This document shows, one piece after another, positions 54,301-63,219 of a DNA stretch of 64,000 bases; the first letter of the stretch is position 1, and each line of letters starts with the position of its first letter. The translations under genes were made by a program, and so were the position numbers. Where the stretch lies: assembly GCA_019054805.1 (NCBI GenBank), contig JAHQIY010000009.1, positions 3,720,001 through 3,784,000 on the forward strand, written 5' to 3'. A model generated the notes under the pieces. It was not told the origin of the DNA. It did no database searches and saw only the letters and a program-made list of their open reading frames with translations. Origin of the DNA: Brachionus manjavacas (taxonomy: Eukaryota > Rotifera > Eurotatoria > Ploima > Brachionidae).

Positions 54301-55222
54301 CGAGCCGCTCATCAACTCGCCTAACTTGTCGCCCATAAGCCAAAAAAAGTCCGCTGATCTCAACTCGTCGTCGGAAAGTCAACACAGCCAGCAACAGCAG
54401 CAGCAAAAGTCAATTATTTTCATGGACTACTCGAAGTCGTCGGAGAAACCGCGACAGGGAGCAGGCAAATGCGAGCGCCAGCACAGCAAACCGGACCAGG
54501 ACGAGGACACGTATGAAAATTTGATCAGAAGGGCCGAGATGCAGTCGCGGGACGTCAATCGGACTTTGTTGCTGCAAAACAGCACCACCACCACAATCAA
54601 CCAGTCGGACACTGGCTATCAGACAAATTGCTTCGGGCCAAACGGCACCAACAACAGCTCGAACGCAACCAACGCCAGCGACATGATGCTGTTCAAAAAG
54701 CCGTTTGGTCTGAGCGCGCCCACAAGCAAAGCCAAGGCTGACGGGCACAGTGGTCGCGAGGAGTTGACCCCGCTCGGCCACCTCAAAGTCGACAAGACAG
54801 GCAAGCACTTGTCCAAGTCGTGTGACAAGAACTACGAGAGCGGGGAGCAGGCGTGCAGGAACAAGTTGAGTTTGAGCTTGAACTCGTTTGAGAGAATGCA
54901 GCCGATTGAGTGTTCGACGCCGGAGAAGCTCAGGGGTGAGCTGAGATGGGCAAAGAGACGTGGAGTGGAGGACGATGCTAGACGTGTGCTCAAAGTGTAT
55001 GATTGCAGCAGTCGGAACAATTTGGACTGTTCGATGGACGGCGAGGACAAAATTGAGAGAGTGCCGGAGGGCTGCTGCTCGCTTGTGGACGCGCCTGTGT
55101 TGAATGGACAGTCGGCGAGCGAGTACGCGCGCACCATCATCCACAGGGCCAAACAAGAGCTGATGGCAACAAGTTTTTATTTCAATTCGACGACAAGCAC
55201 GAATCGGACAAATCGAGTTTAA
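45376..55222 (+). CDS. BORA: Protein aurora borealis (Bora)
   Basis: Mitotic-entry cofactor that lets Aurora A phosphorylate Polo-like kinase 1. Exon 1 is 45376-46093 and exon 2 is 53682-55222, with matching phase, giving 752 residues. An alternative acceptor 12 nt upstream (exon from 53670) is also in frame. The conserved Bora region is in exon 1: QQTINPFEETNKFRLEQSVL, SPNLFQIASTSTPERE, WNIEQRAVLYPADIP, then AVEAFWSQNKVIIESPL. Exon 2 holds SSIRKKLFDPDELS, low-complexity Ser/Gln/Asn stretches and STPEKLRGELRWAKRRG. It is longer than vertebrate Bora (about 560) because of low-complexity segments. Exon 2 is strikingly GC-rich against its surroundings. The 7.6-kb intron is packed with transposon relics. 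A possible AATAAA lies near 55627. Confidence 0.8.
46094..47005 (+). other. Bora intron, 5' part
   Basis: No gene is seen. GT donor at 46094 (CAGA|GTAAATA). TGTGATCA/TGATCACA words recur near 46670-46760. Confidence 0.5.
47010..48440 (-). mobile_element. LINE reverse transcriptase (second family), degraded
   Basis: Minus frames: LKNRKAPGIDGVTAEMLK, CDNWRGITLLPIASKAFC, EQAGFRRGRECINQIF, LENLDFADDLVLIS (intact FADD), GLKINVAKTKVMCIN, FTYLGSTIS, KLKLNNTVVKATLMHGSECW, and a GHVLRMKE-type tail near 47060. The style is RTE-like, with no N-terminal endonuclease left. It lies antisense inside the Bora intron. Confidence 0.8.
48850..49080 (-). mobile_element. Transposase helix-turn-helix fragment
   Basis: The minus strand reads HDFTSEKVASVLKIGKSTIL followed by KVLKKQDALATHRDESPSSP, resembling the N-terminal HTH of Tc1/mariner-type transposases. 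It is degenerate, and its order relative to the DDE piece at 49790 is wrong for one continuous element. Confidence 0.45.
49790..50260 (-). mobile_element. Tc1/mariner-type transposase, DDE C-terminal part
   Basis: Minus frames: SLGECIKKRLEPLIKE, GKYVFWPDLASSH, then YVAQTVSPKALPIEDFWENL and KVVQDHAKAVHSRLDTIRHH. WPDLASSH and PKA.PIEDFW match the second and third catalytic regions of the family. Frameshifts show it is inactive. Confidence 0.7.
51174..51540. mobile_element. Two opposed Tc1/mariner transposase C-terminal scraps
   Basis: The minus strand at 51174-51359 reads SPDINPNELLWNELKVFIRK. The plus strand at about 51485-51535 reads SDINSIELLWNEHHE. Both carry the PDxNPxExxWNEL catalytic region, in opposite orientation about 130 bp apart. 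Confidence 0.6.
51830..51950 (-). mobile_element. Solo 3' end of Jockey-like LINE
   Basis: CCGAGCTAAAGCTCCTTCAG with the preceding TTTATTTGTTTTAT tail, the same 3' terminus as the copy at 37430. Confidence 0.7.
52190..52790. repeat. Opposed arrays of TTAACATTA-like words
   Basis: The left side repeats TTAATGTTAAAA-type words; the right side repeats AACATTA/GACATTAA words, with two near-copies of CCTTATTTAAGATTTAACA. Possibly a decayed DNA transposon with subterminal repeats. Weak. Confidence 0.25.
52960..53210 (-). mobile_element. 3' UTR stub of Jockey-like LINE
   Basis: It begins CTGTACCGAATAAATT and reaches AGCAATTACACAATGGAGTT, matching the 3' UTR and stop region of the copies at 24690 and 37430. 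The stem-loop itself has been deleted. Confidence 0.65.
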
Positions 55223-55461
55223 TTTTTTTGTCAGGGATTATTGTTATTTTTGTATTTGTTAATTGAAAAAAAAAATTTTTTTTTCTCTTTTAATTAATTT
55301 TTCTCTCTTTTTTTTTTTTTCTTATTAATGTAATTTTTTATAATTTTCTCAATGTTGTTGATAAAAATGTGTCTTTTGATCGACTCGAATTTTTTACATG
55401 GTATAAATTAGGGTTATTCATTTTTTAAACAAAACAAAAAAATTGTTGTTGCATTTGAATT

Positions 55462-55506
55462 TTACTACTTCAAGTACTACTGCTAATAATACTACTACTA
55501 CTACTA
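55462..55506. repeat. (ACT)n microsatellite
   Basis: Short ACT trinucleotide tract in the 3' flank of Bora. Confidence 0.7.
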
Positions 55507-55687
55507 GTTTACCGTATCGGACGATCTCTTTATTTATTTGATTTTTGGCAATTAATCGTCCTTGAGCGGTAAAATTTAGAATTCTTATGATGTAATTAGG
55601 CTTTATTTTTATATATTTGGGATTTAATAAAATTGTATGACATGTCATTCTGTTTTTTAAATTAAAAATTTAACAATTATAATAACT

Positions 55688-55825
55688 GGTCCTTTTGTAT
55701 GCTAGCGTGTACTGGAAAGACGCTCATCTCCTTTTCCAGGACCTTATTGAGCAACGGCTCTGATCTCACACTAAGGTTACTGTATCGAGTTGATCATACT
55801 ACACCCCAATTATTATTTGTCTAAG
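55688..55825 (-). mobile_element. SINE copy, diverged, head missing
   Basis: The minus strand matches the SINE body: GGTGTAGTATGATCAACTCG, GAGCCGTTGCTCAATAAGG, GGAAAAGGAGATGAGCG. The 3' end is altered. Confidence 0.75.
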
Positions 55826-56133
55826 TACCAGAATTGGTCAAACGTCAGAATCATTAAAAATCAGAGTCAAAGTCAGACTTTGTAAATATCAAATAGTAGT
55901 TATTTCAAACAATAGTGTAACTAAATTCAGATGAATAAAAATACTTTAAAAAGAAACTGTCATCAACACCTGCTTAGTGTTGACGTTATTTCCCCTTTAC
56001 GTACTCGTGGTGGAAAAATTCGAAGGATCATGTCTAATGATGACTCTTCTATTCAAGAACAACGAAAATTACCTATTTGCTCAACACAAATCTCGATTGA
56101 TTTGGCGACGGCTCTTTTGACGTTTCGCCTTCT

Positions 56134-56753
56134 TTATTTGCGAGGAACGAGCGGTGCATGACCAGCATATTAAGCATAGACACAGGTGAATAAAAAACAT
56201 AAACTGAATAGTTATTAAAAAAATTCTGGACGTAAATCGTCAATAGAGTATACACATTAATTGATAAATTACATGTTTTTTTTACTTTTTCGAAACTAAT
56301 AAAATATAATAAACATGTAATTAAAGGGGTTGTGAAGTTCGTTTCAATTCGATCATTTCAATTCAGAAAAACTTGAATAACTTTTTTACTAAAAGAGATA
56401 ATTCAGTTCTGTAAAATGCTTAATTATAATCAAATTTGCTTAATGCAGTAAAATAAGTCTGCAAAATACTTTGCAATTTTCTGCATTTTGCACCCCATTA
56501 AAAAGTATTCTAATCAAGTGTGCAATTGAATTGCAGTTTTTGCAGACGTATATTTTTGGATTAAGCAAAGTTGCTTAACCATTGAGCATTTTACAGAACT
56601 AAATTATCTCTTTTAGTAAAAAAATTATTCAAGTTTTTCTGAATTGAAATGATCGAATTGAAACGAACTTCACAACCCCGCAATTAAACATAATATTAAA
56701 GTTGAAAGTTAGCGCCTCGTTACTCGCAATTATAAAGCCGTGCTTCCCTATCT
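56134..56753. repeat. 258-bp dispersed repeat, copy 2, split by a MITE
   Basis: It matches the repeat at 30877-31134 end to end (TTATTTGCGAGGAACGAGCG ... TATAAAGCCGTGCTTCCC) except for the 354-bp insertion at 56326-56679 and its duplication. Confidence 0.8.
56326..56679. mobile_element. Long-TIR MITE with 9-bp duplication (family A)
   Basis: Flanks GTAATTAAA (56317-56325) and GCAATTAAA (56680-56688) differ by one base. The terminal inverted repeats exceed 100 bp, starting GGGGTTGTGAAGTTCGTTTC. The insertion site is defined exactly by the uninterrupted repeat copy at 30877. Same family as 13808-14087. Confidence 0.85.
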
Positions 56754-57159
56754 TTTAAACAAATATTTAGTATTCAAGCTGCTATAAATGGGAAAGTGGT
56801 TCCATTATTATAAGTAATTATACCAATTAAAGAACAGTTTTCATATGTGAAAATATTTACGGTATTACCTCAAATAGAAGAAAGTTCGATCATCAAAGGA
56901 TTTCTTATATTCGAAAATTTTTCACTCTCAAAATGTGACTCGATTAAAAGATATTAATAGCTATTTTTTTCTTTTATTTAAAATTAAAAAAATGCATGTT
57001 TTACATGAGAGATGATTCGTAAATTTTCTTTTAAACAAGGCACATATTCTCTAGAAAAATAACTCAAATAAAGGAAAATTTTTGACTGAAATACAAGCAA
57101 GTTTCTTCTAATTGTGGTTACTTCTATTTGAGGAAATACGGTAAAATGCTAAAGACTTA

Positions 57160-57956
57160 CAGTGCTGCTACGATACCTTGAATTCACCATATTTACCGTA
57201 AAATATGGTAATCTAAAAAAGGGTATTTTTCGTAAAATAACGATAATTACTGGAAAATTCAGTGAAAAAAAAATTTCCAAAGTTTCTCGAAAAAAACCGA
57301 TTTTCATGAAAAAAATTTTTTTGACAAAAATTTACGTAAATTTCGAAATTTACGTCAAAAAAATGGATTTTTTATTATTTCATTCAATTTTTTTTCTAAA
57401 CAAATTAAAATATATAATGTTTACAAAATAAATTTTATTTTCTAGCTTTTTTTGCTTTTAAGCTGTTAGCTGTCTTGTCCCAAGCTTCTTTGAATGTTGA
57501 TCCTTTTGGAATAAATTTTACAAGCCCAGCTTTTTAAAAAAATTATGTCTAACTTTTGATTTCATTTAAAGCATATTATTTTACTTTTGATACTAAGCAT
57601 TTAGAAAAAAATGAATGAAATAATAAAAAATCCATTTTTCCTTTTCTGCTGAATTTTTACCATTTTTTTATCTTTTTTTACAAGAATTTACCGAAATTTA
57701 TGTCAAATTTTTGTCATAAAAATTTTTTTGTTTTCCTTTTTCAAAAATTCAAAAAAAAAATTTTTTTCATGAAAATCGGTTTTTTTCGAGAAATTTTGGA
57801 ATTTTTTTTTTTACTGAATTTTCCAGTAATTATCGGTATTTTACGAAAAATACCCTTTTTTAGATTACCATATTTTACGGTAAATATGGTAAAATATCGT
57901 GAATTTACCATAATTTACGTAAAATATGGTGAATTCAAGGTATGGTAGCAGCACTG
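57160..57956. mobile_element. 797-bp inverted-repeat element with TA duplication
   Basis: TA flanks (57158-57159 and 57957-57958). Terminal repeats of about 180 bp begin CAGTGCTGCTACGATACC and consist largely of TTTACCGTAAAATATGG-type words. A TA target site suggests Tc1/mariner-type mobilisation. A short interior minus frame reads AGLVKFIPKGSTFKEAWDKT; its family is unknown. Confidence 0.8.
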
Positions 57957-58084
57957 TATCTAAAAAATCCAAAATCATTTAGTTGTGATTTTGAATTAGC
58001 TTTTATTAATACTTAAGATTGTATAATTTTAGGGATTGCTTAATCTTCGAGATTGTATAATTTTAGGCTGTTGATTTCATTTAG

Positions 58085-58380
58085 CTAAAAATTTATGGAA
58101 ACATATGCAAGATTACGACTTGAACAAAAAAGAAAATTACAATATTGCTGTTTATTCATGTTGGTTCATTAAAAAAAAAACTCAAAGAGTACAAGAAGTA
58201 TTCCAACATTTCCACCTAAGTTATGGAATGATTACGATAGAGTCGAATCAGATTTGCCAAGACCAATAATGCCTTCGAAAAAAATAACCGTATTAAGTTT
58301 ACATGTAAAAACTATGATTCAAACAAAATATTAGATTTTATTGATAATATCGTATCTAATATTAGATAATTTTTTTTCAT
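58085..58380 (+). mobile_element. MULE transposase C-terminal fragment
   Basis: The plus strand reads IPTFPPKLWNDYDRVESDLP and RTNNAFEKNNR, the region of Mutator-like transposases just after the catalytic core (WN.Y..V...PRTNNA.E). Stops and a frame change upstream show it is a relic. Confidence 0.6.
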
Positions 58381-58705
58381 TTGATTTGATTGAAAATTAT
58401 TTAATTTACCTTTATTGTAATAAACTATTATTTAAACTAACTATTGTTTGATTTATCTACTGTTTGGAAATAATATTATTTGGAAACTATTATTTGATAG
58501 TTTCCCTTCTATATTAACACCAAATTTGAAAAATTAACAATGATACAATGTAATTTTAAAACATTGAAATTTGAGAACTAAATTTTATTTGAAAAAAAAA
58601 ATTTAAATAGAATTTTAGCTTTAACTTAAATTCAAAAGAATAAAATTTAAAGTCAAAGTCCAGACTTGACTTTGGCTTCATGACTTTGACTTTTAACCAA
58701 CTCTG

Positions 58706-58850
58706 CTAAGTACATACCTTAGCTAGGTGAAACCGCGAATGGCTCTTTAAATCAGTTATGGTTCCTTAGATCGTATATCTGGTTGATCTTGCCAGTAGTC
58801 ATATGCTTGTCCCAAAGATTAAGTCATGCATTTCCAAGTACAAATTACAG
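58706..58850 (+). pseudogene. Rearranged 5' fragment of 18S rRNA
   Basis: 58706-58775 matches the conserved 18S region about 55-130 (CTAAGTACATACCTT, GTGAAACCGCGAATGGCTC, AGTTATGGTTCCTTAGATCG). It is followed directly by 58775-58850, matching 18S positions about 1-70 (CTGGTTGATCTTGCCAGTAG, TCATATGCTTGTC, AAAGATTAAG). The order is therefore swapped relative to a real gene. Both parts carry a few substitutions. No further rRNA follows. Confidence 0.85.
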
Positions 58851-58914
58851 ACTTTGTAAAAAATTTGACTGATCAAATGCTGGAAATCTTTGAAGCATAA
58901 CGAAATTTTTAATT

Positions 58915-58960
58915 GATATTTATTTGTTTAACTGTTCTGAGCTAGCTATCTCAGATTTAT
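58915..58960 (-). mobile_element. Diverged LINE 3' stem-loop
   Basis: TTTATTTGTTTAACTGTTCT then GAGCTAGCTATCTCAG resembles the LINE 3' terminus (ACCGAGCTAAAGCTCCTTCAG) in the same orientation. Confidence 0.4.
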
Positions 58961-59271
58961 AGAATAAATTCACATTTCCACATTCTTCTGAAGCCTGGAA
59001 ATTTAGTTTTTAAATTTTTTTTTAAACCCCTGTACCAAGTATTTTATAAACAGTGCTATACTACGCTTTTTCATTCACAGTACTAAACCAAGCTTTATAT
59101 TCTACAGAACTTTGCCTAGGTTTGTTTTTCACAGTACTGCACAGCGATGCATGTTTCTGAGAAATGGTTCTGAACACTTTTTTAACTCTAATAACCTACC
59201 GTCGTAATGGCCTTCAAATTAGTGAGGACATGTACGAGGCTAGGTAGCGACTACTCGGACATATACTCCAC

Positions 59272-59320
59272 AAAAATAATAATAATAATAAAAATAATAT
59301 TAATAATAATATTAATAAAT
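59272..59320. repeat. (AAT)n microsatellite
   Basis: Imperfect AAT/TAA run. The flanking 58960-60180 shows no gene. Confidence 0.75.
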
Positions 59321-60191
59321 TTTTAATATTTATAATGATGATTATAATGATTTTTTTCATCTCTCTGAATGAAATCTTAATAGACCTGTAAATTAAGGTA
59401 AACAATATTTCAGTGTTTATCAGGCAAATAATTGAAAATACTAATTTTAAATTTTTAAATAAATTTAGAGATAATACATTTTTAATGTATTCGAAAATTT
59501 TCTGAATTTTCTAGTTTGGGGTCCAAACTAAAATTCATAAATTTTAGCAAGCCACTTGAGCTTCAAGTCTAATAAATAAGTTAACTTTTCTGTAATTATT
59601 AGCTTGGGTTTTATTACTTAAAAATTATTTAGTTTAAAATTTTTAAATTATTAACAATAAATATGTTTAATTGAATTTTAAACTGACATCATAGTGACTA
59701 CGGTTTATTGATTTTTCGATTTTTAAAATTTGGTGATGAAAAGAGAAAAAAATAACCTTTTTCACTCTAATAATTTTTAAAAATGACAATTTAAAATTAG
59801 CTAAAATTTAGCGAGATTAATTGTGTTTTAAGATTTATATTTTATTAATCTAATTAGATTTTTAAAATTTTGGAATGAGGTTTCTTAATAAAGTGTATCA
59901 AGGGTATCATTTCAAAGTACCAACTTAAATTTTATTATAAAAATATATTTCAAATTTCAATGTTTAAAAAAATTTTTTTTTTTGCTGTCAAAATTCGCCA
60001 AGCACAATAAAGACTTTTGTTCAAAATTATTTTTTCACACAAACACATACACATTCATACTGTGACGTAACTTTGATTACATTTCAAAAATTGATACAAT
60101 ATCTCACAAGCCAAACTATACATAGAAAATACTTCTAAACAAAACTTTTTTTTTTAATTTTCGACAAGTTATGTAACCATTTAATACAGTG

Positions 60192-60200
60192 TATATAAAA
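60192..60200 (+). promoter_or_regulatory. TATA box candidate
   Basis: TATATAAAA 33-41 bp before the protease ATG. If used, the 5' UTR would be very short. In AT-rich DNA this is weak evidence. Confidence 0.35.
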
Positions 60201-60232
60201 TAATTTTTTTAAAGAATTTCAAAAAATCAAAG

Positions 60233-61117
60233 ATGAACATTATTCCAGTTTTTGTTGGAATTTTAGTTATTTTTTCAGAATGCTGGGCACAGAACAAACA
60301 CAAATGTGGTCAAACGCCTTATAAGCACTCAATTATCTCACGCATCATCAATGGAGACAAGTCTAGCCCGAACTCGTGGCCATGGCATGTGGGCCTTTTT
60401 TTCAAAATATTCAATGGGTATTCTTTTTTCTGTGGTGGTTCTCTCATCTCCAGAAAACATGTTCTCTCAGCGGCACACTGCTTTGACCAGATGCATCCCA
60501 TGTTTGAGGTTTACATCGGAGTGGGCCTTAACAATTTGACCAAGGCTCATCCTGCCAAAAATTTAATAAAAATCTCCCGCATAATTAAACACCAAAATTA
60601 CAACCAGACTGGATTTGAAAATGACATAGTTTTACTAGAACTAGCCAAAAATGTCAAACTAACCAAAAAAGTATCCACTATTTGTTTACCAAGAGGCAAA
60701 AGCGCCAAATCGGTCTACAATAAGACATTGTTTGTGGCAGGATGGGGCAGCACCACTCAAAAAGTAACTCTGGCATCTAAATCGGACACTTTAAATGAAA
60801 TTCAAATGCACATAATCAATGATGTTAACCAAACATTGTGCGCCAATATGGCAGATAGCAGGTACTGTGCAATCAATAGGGTAAAAAAGAACTCGAATTT
60901 ATGTGTTGGTGATTCTGGTGGTTCTCTGGTGCATAGCGACAATGGAAGGTGGTTTGTGTTTGGAATTGTCAGCTTTGGAAATGTTGATCTAGTGGATGGT
61001 GGAAAATCGGTTAAATGTCTAACAGATTCGCCAACCTTTTTCACAATTGTTCCAAATTATATCAATTGGATAGATCAGCATGTTAATAAGAAAAAAATTG
61101 GTAAAAAATTTTATTAG
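60233..61117 (+). CDS. Secreted trypsin-fold serine protease
   Basis: A single-exon frame of 294 residues: signal peptide (1-19, ending ECWA), short propeptide with Cys25, activation site R37|IING, and a complete catalytic triad: His82 (LSAAHC), Asp131 (ENDIVLLEL), Ser228 (CVGDSGGSL). The specificity-pocket position 189 is Asn222, not the trypsin Asp, so Arg/Lys preference is unlikely. VAGWGST and the C-terminal W helix (YINWIDQHV) are typical of family S1. It shares SSPNSWPWHVG and the single-exon layout with the homologue at 21945, which has lost its His, so the two are probably paralogues. A possible AATAAA lies near 61200. Confidence 0.9.
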   Translation: MNIIPVFVGILVIFSECWAQNKHKCGQTPYKHSIISRIINGDKSSPNSWPWHVGLFFKIFNGYSFFCGGSLISRKHVLSAAHCFDQMHPMFEVYIGVGLNNLTKAHPAKNLIKISRIIKHQNYNQTGFENDIVLLELAKNVKLTKKVSTICLPRGKSAKSVYNKTLFVAGWGSTTQKVTLASKSDTLNEIQMHIINDVNQTLCANMADSRYCAINRVKKNSNLCVGDSGGSLVHSDNGRWFVFGIVSFGNVDLVDGGKSVKCLTDSPTFFTIVPNYINWIDQHVNKKKIGKKFY

Positions 61118-61593
61118 AATTTTTATTTTATTAAAAAGCTTCTTCGGTTGGGTTATATATTAGGCATTGTGAAGTTTTCTATCAGTTCAGTAATTACGCA
61201 AATAAAGTTTATTAAAAATTATTTTTAAATTAATTTTTCTTTTAAATTAAAAGAATTATTTAAATATGACTTGAACTTCCAATTATTTTATAATTTTTCA
61301 AATTAAAAGACTTTGAATTTTTTGGCAACTAATTTTACTTCATCAATTTAAAATAACTTTAATGCATTTAATTCTTGTATTTTAATGTAAAAATACTTGT
61401 TAAATTTTATTTTCTGGTATTCCAAGTCAAATCATAAGGCTAGTGTCCAGAATCAACATTATTAGGTAGCTAATAATAATGACCTGATTAAAGCTTCATT
61501 TATTCAAACAATTTTTAAATACATATGTATTTAAAAATTGTTTGAATCATAGGAAAAAATTAAAAGCAATTCAAAAATATAATGTTTTTAATT
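61118..61593. other. Intergenic
   Basis: It contains the protease 3' flank and a perfect 46-bp palindrome at 61502-61547. No gene is seen. Confidence 0.5.
61502..61547. repeat. Perfect 46-bp palindrome
   Basis: The arms read ATTCAAACAATTTTTAAATA...; the sequence is its own reverse complement with no loop, centred at 61524/61525. Confidence 0.9.
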
Positions 61594-61896
61594 TTAAACC
61601 AAATTTGGTAAAAAAATATATTGTTTTGCATAAATTATATTAATATTATTAAAAATTGATAAATTAAAGTGGTTCATATTTAAGTCTTTTTTAATAATTA
61701 AAAACTTGTTTATAACTTTTGAATAAAGGTATTCAAATGTTTTTGCACCAAATTTTGATTTTAAACTTGGTTCAAACAAAAACTCTTTGTTTCTCAGTTC
61801 ATAACTTAGACTTCTTGCTTCATTTGGAATCAGTTTGCTTTTGAGATCAATTTTCTCGTCATCAAAATTCAAATTTTGAATGCGAAATTTAGCATT
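61594..61896 (-). CDS. Possible terminal exon of an unknown gene
   Basis: An open minus frame of about 100 codons follows a plausible acceptor TTCTTATCTAG. It begins NAKFRIQNLNFDDEKIDLKS and continues LIPNEARSLSYELRNKEFLF. Composition is protein-like (mixed charge) in the first 60 residues and AT-driven after. A pogo-type element sits about 15 bp upstream of the acceptor (61912-62457). No upstream exon or family is recognised. It may be a pseudogene. Confidence 0.35.
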   Translation of the reverse strand, partial: NAKFRIQNLNFDDEKIDLKSKLIPNEARSLSYELRNKEFLFEPSLKSKFGAKTFEYLYSKVINKFLIIKKDLNMNHFNLSIFNNINIIYAKQYIFLPNLV

Positions 61897-61911
61897 CTAG
61901 ATAAGAATCTA

Positions 61912-62457
61912 CAGTCGCTCCTCGGTATAACGAGCAAGTTGGGCGAAAATTTTTGTGCTCGTTATATCGAAACTCGTTTTATCGAAATCCCATTGAAAAG
62001 GATGGGTAATTTTTATTTTTTTATTAAAATTTTTATTGAAAAAAAAAAGATAAATAAAACTAAAAATTAAGCTTTTTTTACAAAATCTGTAATACTGGAT
62101 TGTTTGGTTTTACATTTTTCTAGTACAATATTTTCAGTATTCAACAAAAAGTCAACAACGTTGGAAAAATCTTCTTTTTTATTTAGAAAAAAATCTTTTA
62201 AATCATTGATTCTTTCGATTGCTTCCTTTGAGCTAAAATCTGATTTTTTTGGTTATTTTTTTTAATCTTTTTTCCTAATGCACAAGTGTGAAAGCTTTTT
62301 TTTCAAGCTCGTTAAAGGAAGTTTTTTTTCTATATAAACTCGTTCTATCGAAAACATTTTTATATCTTTTTGTATTGCTCGTAATCGGTTCCAGGTAAAA
62401 TGTTCGTTATAAAGAGTTTCTCGTTTTATGGGGTCTCGTTATACGGAGGAGCGACTG
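61912..62457 (-). mobile_element. pogo/Tigger-type element with TA duplication
   Basis: TA flanks (61910-61911 and 62458-62459). The terminal repeats are CAGTCGCTCCTCGGTATAAC and the complement of CAGTCGCTCCTCCGTATAAC. The minus strand inside keeps a transposase C-terminus ending KTKQSSITDFVKK, so it is an internally deleted derivative. Same family as the left end at 5228. Confidence 0.85.
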
Positions 62458-62864
62458 TATGTTGAAATGAAAGAAAACCCATATTTTTCTAAGAAATTAT
62501 CAGCGTTGTTTAAAAGTCACAAGTCTCAAGTCAAGTCCAAGTCCGGACTTTTTTTTTTCAAAAGTCCGAGCAAAGACTTTAAATTTTTTTATTCAAAAAA
62601 AAAGGCCAAGTCCAGGATTTAAAATTTTGAACATTTTGAAGACATTTATGCTAAAATTGCAAGAAAATTCTGATATTTGGCAAATTTTTTGAATTAGACA
62701 ACCCAAGAGTATATAAATTTTTTGATATGGAGCCTGATCTAGCAAATTTAAAAAATAATTTGGACTTGGACTTTTTTTTGGAACTTTTAAACAACTCTGG
62801 AAATTATATACAATATTGAAATCTTTTGAATTTAAATTTTTTTCTTGGGAAAATTGAAAATTTT

Positions 62865-63219
62865 GCTCTTGTGAAATTCAGTACAAAATGATAAAAAGAA
62901 CAGAAAAAAATGTAAAAAAATTGAACAAATTTTTTTCTAAAGGTCTGAACTTAGTTCTGTAAATGTAACACAGTGAAACATTCAAAGTTGCATCAAATAT
63001 CAAGGTCTGCTAAATTTGCAGAATTAAGCAGAAATTAAAATTCAATATAATCGAGTGTAGTGCATCTTGCAGAAATTTTGCTGATCATCAGAAGACTTTT
63101 ACTGTTGATGCAACTTTGAATGTTGCATTCACAAAACTAATTTTGGACTTTTAGAAAAAAAGTTATTTAATTTTTTTCACACTTTGTTCTGTTTTTTTAT
63201 GCTGAACTTCACAAAAACC
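62865..63219. mobile_element. Long-TIR MITE with 8-bp duplication (family B)
   Basis: AAAATTTT flanks (62857-62864 and 63220-63227; low complexity, so modest evidence). The arms of about 110 bp include TTGTGAAGTTCAG at the ends and ACATTCAAAGTTGCATCAA inside. The plan resembles family A but the sequence differs. Confidence 0.65.

Noticed and set aside
54410..55156. Long antisense frame (248 codons) opposite Bora exon 2
   Set aside because: It is a shadow of GC-rich coding sequence. The sense frame shows Bora-like features and spliced phase, while the antisense frame has Arg/Leu/Val-rich composition without domains.
57162..57948. Two plus-strand frames of 82-89 codons
   Set aside because: They lie within the inverted arms of a transposon and mirror each other. 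The residues reflect the TTTACCGTAAA words.
58706..58850. Working 18S rRNA gene
   Set aside because: Only the first ~130 positions are present, in swapped order and with substitutions.
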